Source: Schlesneria paludicola DSM 18645 (GTDB lineage Bacteria; Planctomycetota; Planctomycetia; Planctomycetales; Planctomycetaceae). Taken from it: a stretch of DNA of 32,740 bases. The position numbers and the translations under genes are program-made. A model generated the notes under the pieces. It was given only the letters and a program-made list of their open reading frames with translations, was not told the origin of the DNA and searched no databases. The stretch spans positions 1-32,740 of the forward strand of contig CAMBQP010000046.1 of NCBI GenBank assembly GCA_945869955.1. The letters run 5' to 3'. This document shows positions 7,726 to 15,192 of this stretch, in pieces. Numbering within the stretch: the first letter of the stretch is position 1; each line of letters starts with the position of its first letter.

Positions 7726-10700
7726 TTAAGGTCCGTCAGCGCCAATCGCCAGGGTCGGGTCGATCGGCGGTGGCGATTTTTTGCCGAGTTGATCAGCCAG
7801 AGGACGCAGCTGATTCACTCGGCAAACCGTCCGGTAAACACACCTCCCGGTACAGTGAGCGTCTTCATTTTCGACGACAAAGCGACCTGACCGAATCCCT
7901 TCTGCCAGTCGCGGCAAGACCTCGTCAAGAATGGTTTCGAGAGCTTGGACATAGGGGGTATCGAGGGCTTCGAACGTTTTGCCACCGGTTCCGATGGCGA
8001 ATCCTTTTTCTTTCAGACCCCAGAAACCCATTTGAAAGGGAACCGCATTGGGTCCAGCAAGGCCCAATCGTTTGATCGCTAACAAGTAAATGACGAGTTG
8101 GATGGATCGGCCGGTAATTAATTCGGCATGCTTCACAACCGGGGGTTTTCCGGTTTTGTAGTCGATCACGACATAGGCGGGATGTCCCTCAAATTTTCCC
8201 ACGTCGACCCGATCGATGCGGCCACGTAAATTCACTGCCGTCTCGTCACGACCGAATTGAATGGGGGGTTGATAATCCTCGCTGACCATGGCTGAACCGG
8301 GAAGTTTTCCGAAGGGGATTTCCGGGTCGAGCGAATGGGTTCGTTGCAGCACGCTGGCATATTCCAGATGATACTTTTCTTGCTGATTCACAAAGGCCTC
8401 TCCCCATTGATCGAGCACGATGCGCTCGATGCGAACCAGCGCCCGCTGCAATTCGGTTTCGGGAACTTGTCGATTGAGCTGGGCCTGAACAAGTTCACCA
8501 AATCGAGTTCGCAAACCCTCTGTGTCGCTGATCACTCCCTCTTTGAGCAGGCTAGCGAGCACTTCATGCAAGAGGATTCCGCGTCCCGCATGATCGGTCT
8601 CTTCCTCGGGGGATTCGACGGTTCCGATTCGCAAAACCGTTGACAACCAGAACTGGAATGGACATCGCGCATAGCTTTCCAGTTCTGTAGCACTGAACTG
8701 ATGTTGTGCACCAAACCGCTGACGAAGTCCGTCCAGATTTTGCGGCAGCGTTAACAGTCCCTCGTAAGGGGTGAAACCCCGCTCATGAAATCGCTGATGT
8801 GTAACCTGGCAGGCGGCGAGTGTATTCCAGGCGGTGCGGCGGAGCGGTTCCAGTTCGAGCACGGCACGAAACAATTCGGGGCGGCCTTGACGCGCTTCGA
8901 TCATGGCGGCCAGACGCAAATCGGTTGCGGTCAAAGCACGGTCTGTGGCAGGAACAGGACTGAGCTTTCCTTCGTGGGTGATCACCAGTCCCTCGCGCGT
9001 AAAAAGCGAAGTGACTGCAGTGACGTACGGGCTGGGGAACACCGGCTGGCCTTTGGAGTTCACCGCAGGATAGCTTAAGGTCAGGCTATGGCGTGCTCGG
9101 GTCACCACACTGTAAAATAGGAACATCTCGTCGGCATGATGACCGGATCGATGACTGAGCGCCACACCGCGTGAAATCAAGTCGCAACGCTCGGATTCGC
9201 TGAAGAGGCAATCATCCGAGCGTCCAGATGGAAAGCTGTTTTCTGTGAGTCCCATGAGAAAGAGGTGCGGCACATCCAGATTTCGGATTTGATCAATCCC
9301 CAGAATCCGAATACATCCGCTCGGCTCAGGTTCGGCACGAAACGACTCGTGACTGAATAAATCCCGCAGCTCGGCCGTAAATTCGGCGAGCGTCCATTTT
9401 TGGGGCTGGCCAGCCGCTGCCAGTTTTTGGTCCGCCTCGGCAGCGGTTCGGACGATTCGCTGCAATAGTTCGAGGTCTTCCGCGTCTCGTGCGGCCAAGT
9501 CCGGGTGCTGACCTGTGGTCTGTTTGGTCCAGCCGAGGTCTTCACCCAGCGACGAGAGGATATTCGCCCAGGCGACCAGTGTCTGCGGCCGCCGCAGTCG
9601 TTCGAGTGAGCGTGAGAGCCGGATTAATAAGGGGGCGGCCAGTTGGGCGGTTTCTGCGAGTGAATCACGTCGTCCTTCTGAGGGACTGTCGATTTCGGCC
9701 GCATATCGGGCAAGGACGCGCAACAGGAGTTCACGGTCGCAATTCAGCCGAAGATGACGCAGCGCTGCCGCCGCCGCACGAACCCCTTTGCCCTGCTGCC
9801 ACTCGGGCCAGGCGGGCTGAAAGAAATTCGAATCGAGCACCGCCAGCAATCGCTCAAACGGCCAGTCTTCCAGTTCAAGTTGCATCAACTGCATCAGGGC
9901 CCGGACGATGGGACTTGAGGTGAATGGCAAAGCGGCATCGCACCAGACGGGCAATCCGGCCGATTTCAAATAGGCAGACAAACGCAGCCCCTCGTCCCCC
10001 ATCGTGCGAAGTCCGATCACAATCTCTTGGGGAGCGATTGCGATCGGCATTTTCGCGTGACTGGCGTGCGCGGATCCCGGCGTCACGCCCCCACTCAACA
10101 TCCGTTTGATGCGATGGGCCACCGCTTCCCACTCACCAAACGCCCCGGTCGTGGCAATCACCTCAAGCCCGCTGGCATCCGCCGATGGTTGCAGGAAACG
10201 TGGGTTTGAGAAGAGCCGTTCAGCGATGACCCGCACCGCAGGGGCTCGGTCTGAACTCGTTATCGGATCTGTTGTCGCAGCAGCGGGACTCGGGTCGGCA
10301 CCAGTCGCCCCCTTCAAGTTCGCGCCGATGAAGTCCGCGTCGACGACAGGGGGCCCCGCAACCTCTGCGGCAGTTGATGCAGCAGCCGATTTGGACAATC
10401 CGACCTGAACTGCCGAGGTAGAGATCGCAGGAGTGTTCGTGATCGCAGCAGATGGCTCAGCAGCAAGTTGCTCGACAATCAATGCGGCGGATGCGGGTAG
10501 GTGTGCTTGAATTCTGGCGATCGCGATTTGGGGCTTTGAGAAAAGTTCGGGTCGAATCAGCGGTTGTTCCAGCGAGAGCGAAATCCAGATTTTCTCGATT
10601 CCGCTTGCCAGATAGCCCAGAATTTCGTACTGGGTTTGGGTGAAGTCGGCGAAGCCATCGACTACCAGTGTCTCGACCCCCGCAAAGGGACCACGTATTC

Positions 10701-11307
10701 CTTCGCTGAGTGCGGTGCGGGCCAACCAGAATCGACCTTCATGGTCAAACCAATTCTGCTCGGTAAGGTGTTGCTGATAACGGGCATAGATCAGGCCAAT
10801 TTCGAGATCCCGTCGTGCGAAAGCGGATCTTCGCTGCTGACAGACCTCGACAAAGGTTTCTGGCCAGATCTCTTCCCGTTTCAGTTCGCTGATAAAACTG
10901 GAAATCACATCAAGAAAACCAGCCGTTCCCGCAATCGGCTTGAAGTAGCGCAGCTCTCCTTGTTCCTGCAATGTTCCCGCAATGCGACGCAGCAACAATC
11001 GTTTCATCACGGGAGAAATCAGGGATGCCGGGCGACCCACTGCATCGAGGATTTTTTGAGCAAACAGATCAAAGGTCAGGATACTGGGAGAAAAGCAGCC
11101 AGCCGGAGATCTGGCAGCGACTTGCTGGCTGATCGCACGTTGAATTCGCCGGTTAGGAGTCAGCCATAACGTGGTTCCCGGCCGCTGTTGAGACCGGGCG
11201 CGATCCAGAGCGGCTCGGTAAATATCGAGTAATTTCCCGGTTTTTCCGGCACCTGAAGACCCGCTGATGATGGTGACTTGGCTCATGTCGGTGATTGTAA
11301 GCGACAT
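7726..11307 (-). CDS. addB: AddB-like ATP-dependent nuclease subunit (PD-(D/E)XK, Fe-S)
   Basis: The 1193-residue protein has the AddB layout: a helicase-like ATP-binding N-terminus (Walker A GSSGAGKT at 16-23, LVVDGFADF near 214-222) and a RecB-type nuclease C-terminus. Nuclease motifs are GRIDRVD (~1029-1035) and VIDYKTGK with Asp1049 and Lys1051. Four cysteines (882 in YARCPFQFW, then 1152, 1156 and 1162) fit the iron-sulphur staple of AddB; the C-x3-C-x5-C end differs by one residue from the C-x2-C-x5-C I recall for B. subtilis. AddAB resects double-strand breaks for recombination. No AddA is adjacent, although the two are often neighbours. An Ala/Ser/Thr-rich stretch at about 283-355 interrupts the first half. 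No clear ribosome-binding site precedes ATG 11307; ATG 11286 is an alternative. Confidence 0.85.
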   Translation of the reverse strand: MSLTITDMSQVTIISGSSGAGKTGKLLDIYRAALDRARSQQRPGTTLWLTPNRRIQRAISQQVAARSPAGCFSPSILTFDLFAQKILDAVGRPASLISPVMKRLLLRRIAGTLQEQGELRYFKPIAGTAGFLDVISSFISELKREEIWPETFVEVCQQRRSAFARRDLEIGLIYARYQQHLTEQNWFDHEGRFWLARTALSEGIRGPFAGVETLVVDGFADFTQTQYEILGYLASGIEKIWISLSLEQPLIRPELFSKPQIAIARIQAHLPASAALIVEQLAAEPSAAITNTPAISTSAVQVGLSKSAAASTAAEVAGPPVVDADFIGANLKGATGADPSPAAATTDPITSSDRAPAVRVIAERLFSNPRFLQPSADASGLEVIATTGAFGEWEAVAHRIKRMLSGGVTPGSAHASHAKMPIAIAPQEIVIGLRTMGDEGLRLSAYLKSAGLPVWCDAALPFTSSPIVRALMQLMQLELEDWPFERLLAVLDSNFFQPAWPEWQQGKGVRAAAAALRHLRLNCDRELLLRVLARYAAEIDSPSEGRRDSLAETAQLAAPLLIRLSRSLERLRRPQTLVAWANILSSLGEDLGWTKQTTGQHPDLAARDAEDLELLQRIVRTAAEADQKLAAAGQPQKWTLAEFTAELRDLFSHESFRAEPEPSGCIRILGIDQIRNLDVPHLFLMGLTENSFPSGRSDDCLFSESERCDLISRGVALSHRSGHHADEMFLFYSVVTRARHSLTLSYPAVNSKGQPVFPSPYVTAVTSLFTREGLVITHEGKLSPVPATDRALTATDLRLAAMIEARQGRPELFRAVLELEPLRRTAWNTLAACQVTHQRFHERGFTPYEGLLTLPQNLDGLRQRFGAQHQFSATELESYARCPFQFWLSTVLRIGTVESPEEETDHAGRGILLHEVLASLLKEGVISDTEGLRTRFGELVQAQLNRQVPETELQRALVRIERIVLDQWGEAFVNQQEKYHLEYASVLQRTHSLDPEIPFGKLPGSAMVSEDYQPPIQFGRDETAVNLRGRIDRVDVGKFEGHPAYVVIDYKTGKPPVVKHAELITGRSIQLVIYLLAIKRLGLAGPNAVPFQMGFWGLKEKGFAIGTGGKTFEALDTPYVQALETILDEVLPRLAEGIRSGRFVVENEDAHCTGRCVYRTVCRVNQLRPLADQLGKKSPPPIDPTLAIGADGP

Positions 11308-11455
11308 TTTTTGCCGAGAATAGCACCAAGACTGGCAATTCCTGCCGAATCGGTATGGACAGGTTTGGCGACATCCTTACAATCCCGCCCGGTACGACGC
11401 CGGGGGGCGACGGTTGCGTCGACAGTTCTGAGTCAGTTCTGGAAGGACTGGTCGT

Positions 11456-12358
11456 ATGCGGTTCCGATATGCTTTCACTGCGGCTTTTATGGTGTTGACC
11501 ACTTCGGGCTGCTTTTTTCATGGCGGTTACCCGAATCGTTATTACGGACCGGGACCATCGGTTGTGCCCCAATCTCCCTCGTCGGGATTTCCTGGAGGGC
11601 CATTTTATCAGCCTGGCGGAACCTAGTCCGCACCGCTGAATGGTGGTCCGACGTATGTCCCTGGAAATCCGCCTGCGAATGGTGGGCCCACCCCGATCTA
11701 TACACCAACCAATCCTGGAACGAGTCCTGGAACCAACCCTACTTACGAACCTCCCACCGGAACGAATGGGAATTCGCCGGGATTCAATCCGGAAACACCT
11801 TCCGGGGGTAAAACAGTGCCACTCCCCGGTGACGAACCGGGCTTTGAACGAGGAACACAGCGGCCACAATTGACCCCAACATCCGCCACAACCCCGTCGA
11901 CCACGGAACCCGAGGACGAAACTCCCTTCCACCAGACCGAATCACGTCGTTTACCTGAGCCCAGTTACGATCCTGCCGAAAATCTCGTGGAAGAAGAGGA
12001 TCAATTTCATCCCCCCTCAGTCCGTCAGACTGCCGGGAGCGATGGTGAACTGAGTGAGGTTCAGTTTGCAAATACCCTCGCCCGTCCCACCGAAAAATTG
12101 TATGGACATCACCCAGAGTTTCGCTGGGTTCAGGGGACCGTTGATTTTGATGCGGCAACCAAAACCTGGTTCGTGATGTACGACAATCATCCCCAGGCAG
12201 CAGACCCATTGGGAGGGGATCTGACACTCGCCGACCACCCCCTGCTCGCACGCCTGAAACCCGGTAACGCCGTCCGGATTGAAGGGGCCTTGGACGAGAC
12301 GGAAGGTGACGCACGTGGAAAGCCCGTCTTTCGAATGACTCGCTTCAAAAAACTGTAG
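11456..12358 (+). pseudogene. Pro/Gly-rich lipoprotein gene interrupted by an in-frame amber codon
   Basis: From ATG 11456 (GGAAGGA eight bases upstream) one frame runs to a TAA/TAG-type end at 12358, broken only by TAG at 11624-11626 (codon 57). The first part encodes a lipoprotein signal (MRFRYAFTAAFMVLTTSGC, Cys19) followed by a Gly/Pro/Tyr-rich segment. The same low-complexity style (repeated NPGTSPGTNPT, PPTGTNG) continues after the stop. A compact C-terminal domain of about 90 residues follows, with WVQGTVDFDAATKTW and NAVRIEGAL, which resembles an OB-fold-like barrel. A GTG at 11816 could restart translation but would lack an export signal. A CAG-to-TAG transition is a simple explanation. 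Function unknown; it is divergent from addB. Confidence 0.75.
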
Positions 12359-12399
12359 AATCGAGCGTTCACAAAATCGCGGGTCATTTCAGCGACACG

Positions 12400-12423
12400 G
12401 GGGCCTTGATTTCGCCCCTTTTT
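12400..12423 (+). terminator. Probable intrinsic terminator after the lipoprotein gene
   Basis: A GGGGC/GCCCC stem with a 9-base loop is followed by five T residues, 40 bp after the stop codon. The stem is short but entirely G-C. Confidence 0.5.
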
Positions 12424-12550
12424 CGTCTCGCGGAACGTCTCTTGTCAGGATCCTCGCACATCCTCGATTCCGCTGGGCAATTCTCTGCCGCATCAATCTC
12501 GACTTGCAAACGAAAAGAAGTTTTTGGACTGACTGGAAACCAGACTTGGG

Positions 12551-12567
12551 ATCGTTATCATAACGAT
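12551..12567. promoter_or_regulatory. Operator-like dyad
   Basis: atcgttat-c-ataacgat is a perfect inverted repeat of two 8-base arms around one central base, about 60 bp upstream of the candidate -35 box of the sigma-54 activator gene. Its length and symmetry suit binding of a dimeric regulator. The regulator is unknown, and autoregulation is only a guess. Confidence 0.4.
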
Positions 12568-12617
12568 TCAAGTGCCGTCCGATTGTTAGGATTTCCTCAC
12601 ACAGGAAATCACAATGA

Positions 12618-12646
12618 TTGATTCTATTCTGTTGAGTGTATTCAAT
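12618..12646 (+). promoter_or_regulatory. Candidate sigma-70 promoter for the GAF/sigma-54 activator gene
   Basis: TTGATT at 12618-12623 and TTCAAT at 12641-12646 are separated by 17 bases and lie in AT-rich DNA. Transcription would begin near 12653, giving a leader of about 35 bases. Each box matches the consensus at four of six positions, so this is tentative. Confidence 0.35.
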
Positions 12647-12687
12647 AATACATTTACCTGAGATTTCTTTCGAAAGCGAGTCTGTTT

Positions 12688-14682
12688 GTGACCACTAGAT
12701 GGATTGCGTGGCCGCAGGTTGCGCAGCAGATTCAACCGGATGATGGCGTTCGAGTGCTGCAGGCAGTTGAGCAGTTTGTGAATGCGGCGGTGCTGGCCGA
12801 ATCGTCGATCGAGTTTTTACGCAATCAGCTTCCAGAAATCGCGGGGGAATTGGCCGCCAATTCAGTGGGGATTTTTCTCAGGAATCCCGAATGGATTGCA
12901 GTCGCTCAACATGGGCGAGTCGGTTTGGCAGAAATGCCGAAAAGCCTGCTGATGGATGTGCTGGACCGTGACGCGGGATTTGTCGGCCCGCTCGAGTCGG
13001 TACCGGGAACATTGATCGCAGTCGCACCACTTCGTAGCCACAAATTCAAGAGTGCGGTCCTTGTTTTTGCCGGTCGAAGTTTTCCCGACGATGCGCTCCC
13101 GTCCGCAATGCTGATGTCCAAAGCGATCGGTGTCTGTCTTGATTTTCTGGAACGACGAAGTCAAACAGGCCGAAGAATCGAACAACTGCAGAGTATTCTG
13201 AAAATTTCGCTCAATCTGTCGGCGGTGCATGAAACCGAGCCGTTACTGGAACTGATTGCCCGAGAAGCCACCCGGCTGCTGAACTGTGACCGTTCAAGTA
13301 TTTTCATTTGGGATAAAGACCATCACGAAGTTGTCGCCTGCCCAGCGCTGGGTGTTGAGGGAAATTCACTCAGGCTTCCTGATGATACGGGAGTCGTGGG
13401 TGAAGTGATTCACTCGGGCAAGTCGCTGCGCGTCGACGACGCGTACCACGACGCACGTTTCAGCCGCAAAGTCGATTCGTCAAGCGGCTACAAAACGCGG
13501 AATCTGCTCTGCGCCCCGCTGTATGGCCCCGATAAAAAATTGCTCGGTGCCTTTGAAGTTATCAATAAGAACGCCGGTCCCTTTACCGATGAAGACGAGG
13601 TGACTCTCGCGGATCTATCGCTTCAGGTTGCAGCGGCGCTGCAGAATACCCGAGAACGGGAATCGCTATTGCGATCACACCGCCAGTTGACCGAACAGGT
13701 CACCAAGGGGGTCACGATCATTGGTGAAAGCCCGGCAATGCACGCGATGCGCAGCACAGTCCGCCGCCTCGCCGCAACGGATTTGCCCGTATTGATTCTG
13801 GGTGAAAGTGGAACCGGAAAAGAAGTGGTTGCGCAGGCCTTGCACTATCAGGGACCGCGGGCCAGTCGCCCTTTTATCGCGGTGAATTGTGCGGCACTCA
13901 CCGAAACGCTCCTCGAAAGTGAGCTGTTTGGACATGAAAAGGGGGCATTCACCGATGCCCGCGAAATGCATAAAGGAAAGTTTGAAGTCGCCGAAGGGGG
14001 AACCATTTTTCTGGACGAAATTGGAGATATGAGTCCCGGTGGGCAAGCCAAGTTGTTGCGAGTTCTCGAACAGAAAGTCATCACGCGTGTGGGGGGCTCA
14101 CAGTCGATTCCGATTAACGCTCGTGTGATCGCCGCGACGAATGCCCATCTGGCTGATGCCGTGCGTGCGAAAAAATTTCGTGAAGATCTCTATTTTCGTC
14201 TGAATGTCGTCACTTTGGATCTTCCTTCTCTCAAGGATCGATCCGAAGACGTACTTCAATTGGCCGACCACTTCCTCAATCTCTTTTCCGTTCAGGCTCG
14301 ACGGCCTAACCTGAAGCTCTCTGCAGAATCTCGTAAGCGCCTACAGGGACACAGCTGGCCGGGAAATGTTCGCGAATTGCGCAACCTGATGGAACGGGTC
14401 GCGTTTCTCGCACCCGGAGAGACAGTGGAAGCGGAAGACCTCGCCTTCATCCTGAGTCCTGAAAAACAGAATGTTTACGAGCCCTCGTTTGACCTGAGTT
14501 TGGGTGAAGCGACCAACAGCTTCCAGCAAGACTTTATTCGTAAAGCCATTAAGCGAGTGAATAACAACATGAGCGAGGCGGCGCGACTTTTGGATGTTCA
14601 TCGCTCGAATCTCTACCGGAAGATGCGGCAACTGGGGATGAGCGAAGCGGGGAATAAAGAGGACGAGGATCTTGCACCGTAG
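12688..14682 (+). CDS. GAF-domain sigma-54-dependent transcriptional activator
   Basis: The 664-residue protein is an enhancer-binding protein. Residues ~20-155 form a first sensory region with a GAF-like look. Residues ~180-320 are a typical GAF domain (LLELIAREATRLLNCDRSSIFIW, then NLLCAPLYGPDKKLLGAFEVINK). The AAA+ domain has Walker A GESGTGKE at 372-379, an intact sigma-54 contact loop GAFTDA at 419-424, Walker B TIFLDEIGDM near 439-448, and an arginine-finger region FREDLYFRLNVV. A Fis-type helix-turn-helix (EAARLLDVHRSNLYRKM) is at the C-terminus. It should open sigma-54 promoters when the GAF ligand, unknown here, is sensed; the GAF plus AAA+ layout resembles NorR. The start is GTG 12688, with a weak ribosome-binding site. 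No -24/-12 promoter was recognised nearby, so its targets are probably elsewhere. Confidence 0.92.
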   Translation: MTTRWIAWPQVAQQIQPDDGVRVLQAVEQFVNAAVLAESSIEFLRNQLPEIAGELAANSVGIFLRNPEWIAVAQHGRVGLAEMPKSLLMDVLDRDAGFVGPLESVPGTLIAVAPLRSHKFKSAVLVFAGRSFPDDALPSAMLMSKAIGVCLDFLERRSQTGRRIEQLQSILKISLNLSAVHETEPLLELIAREATRLLNCDRSSIFIWDKDHHEVVACPALGVEGNSLRLPDDTGVVGEVIHSGKSLRVDDAYHDARFSRKVDSSSGYKTRNLLCAPLYGPDKKLLGAFEVINKNAGPFTDEDEVTLADLSLQVAAALQNTRERESLLRSHRQLTEQVTKGVTIIGESPAMHAMRSTVRRLAATDLPVLILGESGTGKEVVAQALHYQGPRASRPFIAVNCAALTETLLESELFGHEKGAFTDAREMHKGKFEVAEGGTIFLDEIGDMSPGGQAKLLRVLEQKVITRVGGSQSIPINARVIAATNAHLADAVRAKKFREDLYFRLNVVTLDLPSLKDRSEDVLQLADHFLNLFSVQARRPNLKLSAESRKRLQGHSWPGNVRELRNLMERVAFLAPGETVEAEDLAFILSPEKQNVYEPSFDLSLGEATNSFQQDFIRKAIKRVNNNMSEAARLLDVHRSNLYRKMRQLGMSEAGNKEDEDLAP

Positions 14683-14833
14683 TCCCCTCAAGGGCTGAGC
14701 CGCGAAGTTGTCTCAGCAACAAAAAACGGTGCAACGACAAACTCAGTGCGCGGCAGTGGAAATTCCGTTTTCAGAATCTTGAAATTTCTTGTCTTCCTAT
14801 TTCGTGGGATTTGTTTGATTCGTGGTGCACAAT

Positions 14834-15086
14834 CTTCGCATTTTTTGAAAAGAGTGTGATTCACGAATCGACTGCAGCATTCCATCGATTTGCCTAAACT
14901 CTTCTGTGAGAAGGGGCGACGAAGCCAGTCGAGACCGAGCAGTCCAATCGTCATGGCCGTCAAGTGGGACGGATTCGATACCGAAGTCGTCCTGTTTGCT
15001 GCTTGTCCTGTTTGCTGCTTGTCCTGTTTGCTGCAGAGTAAAGGATTTGTCCCTCGCCCACTGGGCTTGTGGTTGAACCAAAAAAA
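14834..15086 (-). repeat. Dispersed terminator-linked repeat, copy B
   Basis: Read on the minus strand, this segment aligns with 3861-4088 from the T7 tract through ggttcaaccacaa, the cagcaaacaggac block, cggtctcgactggcttcgt, aaatcgat, gtgaatcacac and caaaaaatgcga. The shared blocks are nearly identical and the joins are diverged. Copy B is about 25 bp longer, mostly because the 16-bp cagcaaacaggac unit is present three times. As in copy A, it begins at the T-tract of an intrinsic terminator and points away from the terminated gene. Confidence 0.8.
14990..15034. repeat. 16-bp tandem repeat, nearly three units
   Basis: tcctgtttgctgcttg occurs at 14990-15005 and 15006-15021, then its first 13 bases recur at 15022-15034. 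The units are identical. Only one unit is present at the matching place in repeat copy A, so this is a local expansion. Confidence 0.85.
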
Positions 15087-15125
15087 CGCGTTCGCCAGCG
15101 GAAAGCCTGACGAACGCGTTTTTGT
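15080..15125. terminator. Bidirectional intrinsic terminator
   Basis: The arms aaaaacgcgttcg (15082-15094) and cgaacgcgttttt (15111-15123) pair perfectly over 13 bp around a 16-base loop. Each strand has a T-tract after the stem: seven T on the minus strand, and ttttt-g-ttttttt on the plus strand. On the minus strand it ends the HEAT-repeat gene, whose stop is about 70 bp away. Confidence 0.85.
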
Positions 15126-15192
15126 TTTTTTGAATGAGCTTCCGCGTTACGTCCCCAGAGTTCACTCTGAAATCGGGGTGCGGAAGCACGTG

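Larger units (their letters stand above)
12359..12687. promoter_or_regulatory. Regulatory spacer upstream of the sigma-54 activator gene
   Basis: This 329-bp spacer starts with the lipoprotein terminator and becomes AT-rich in its last 100 bases. It holds a 17-bp dyad (12551-12567), an 8-bp-arm hairpin gatttcct/aggaaatc (12590-12610), a candidate sigma-70 promoter (12618-12646) and a ctttcgaaag palindrome (12667-12676) close to the start codon. No gene is seen in it. Confidence 0.5.
14683..15192. other. Spacer holding repeat copy B and a bidirectional terminator
   Basis: This 510-bp spacer lies between the convergent sigma-54 activator and HEAT-protein genes. It contains the second copy of the dispersed repeat (14834-15086), a 16-bp tandem repeat inside it and a terminator (15080-15125). 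Small open frames on both strands are broken relative to repeat copy A, and none looks like a gene. Confidence 0.7.

Noticed and set aside
11153-11932. 259-codon minus-strand open frame
   Set aside because: Arg/Ser/Gly-rich shadow of the addB start and the interrupted lipoprotein gene; the plus strand shows a lipoprotein signal and a good ribosome-binding site.
14990-15034. CRISPR-like short repeats
   Set aside because: The units are directly adjacent with no spacers, so this is a simple tandem repeat.
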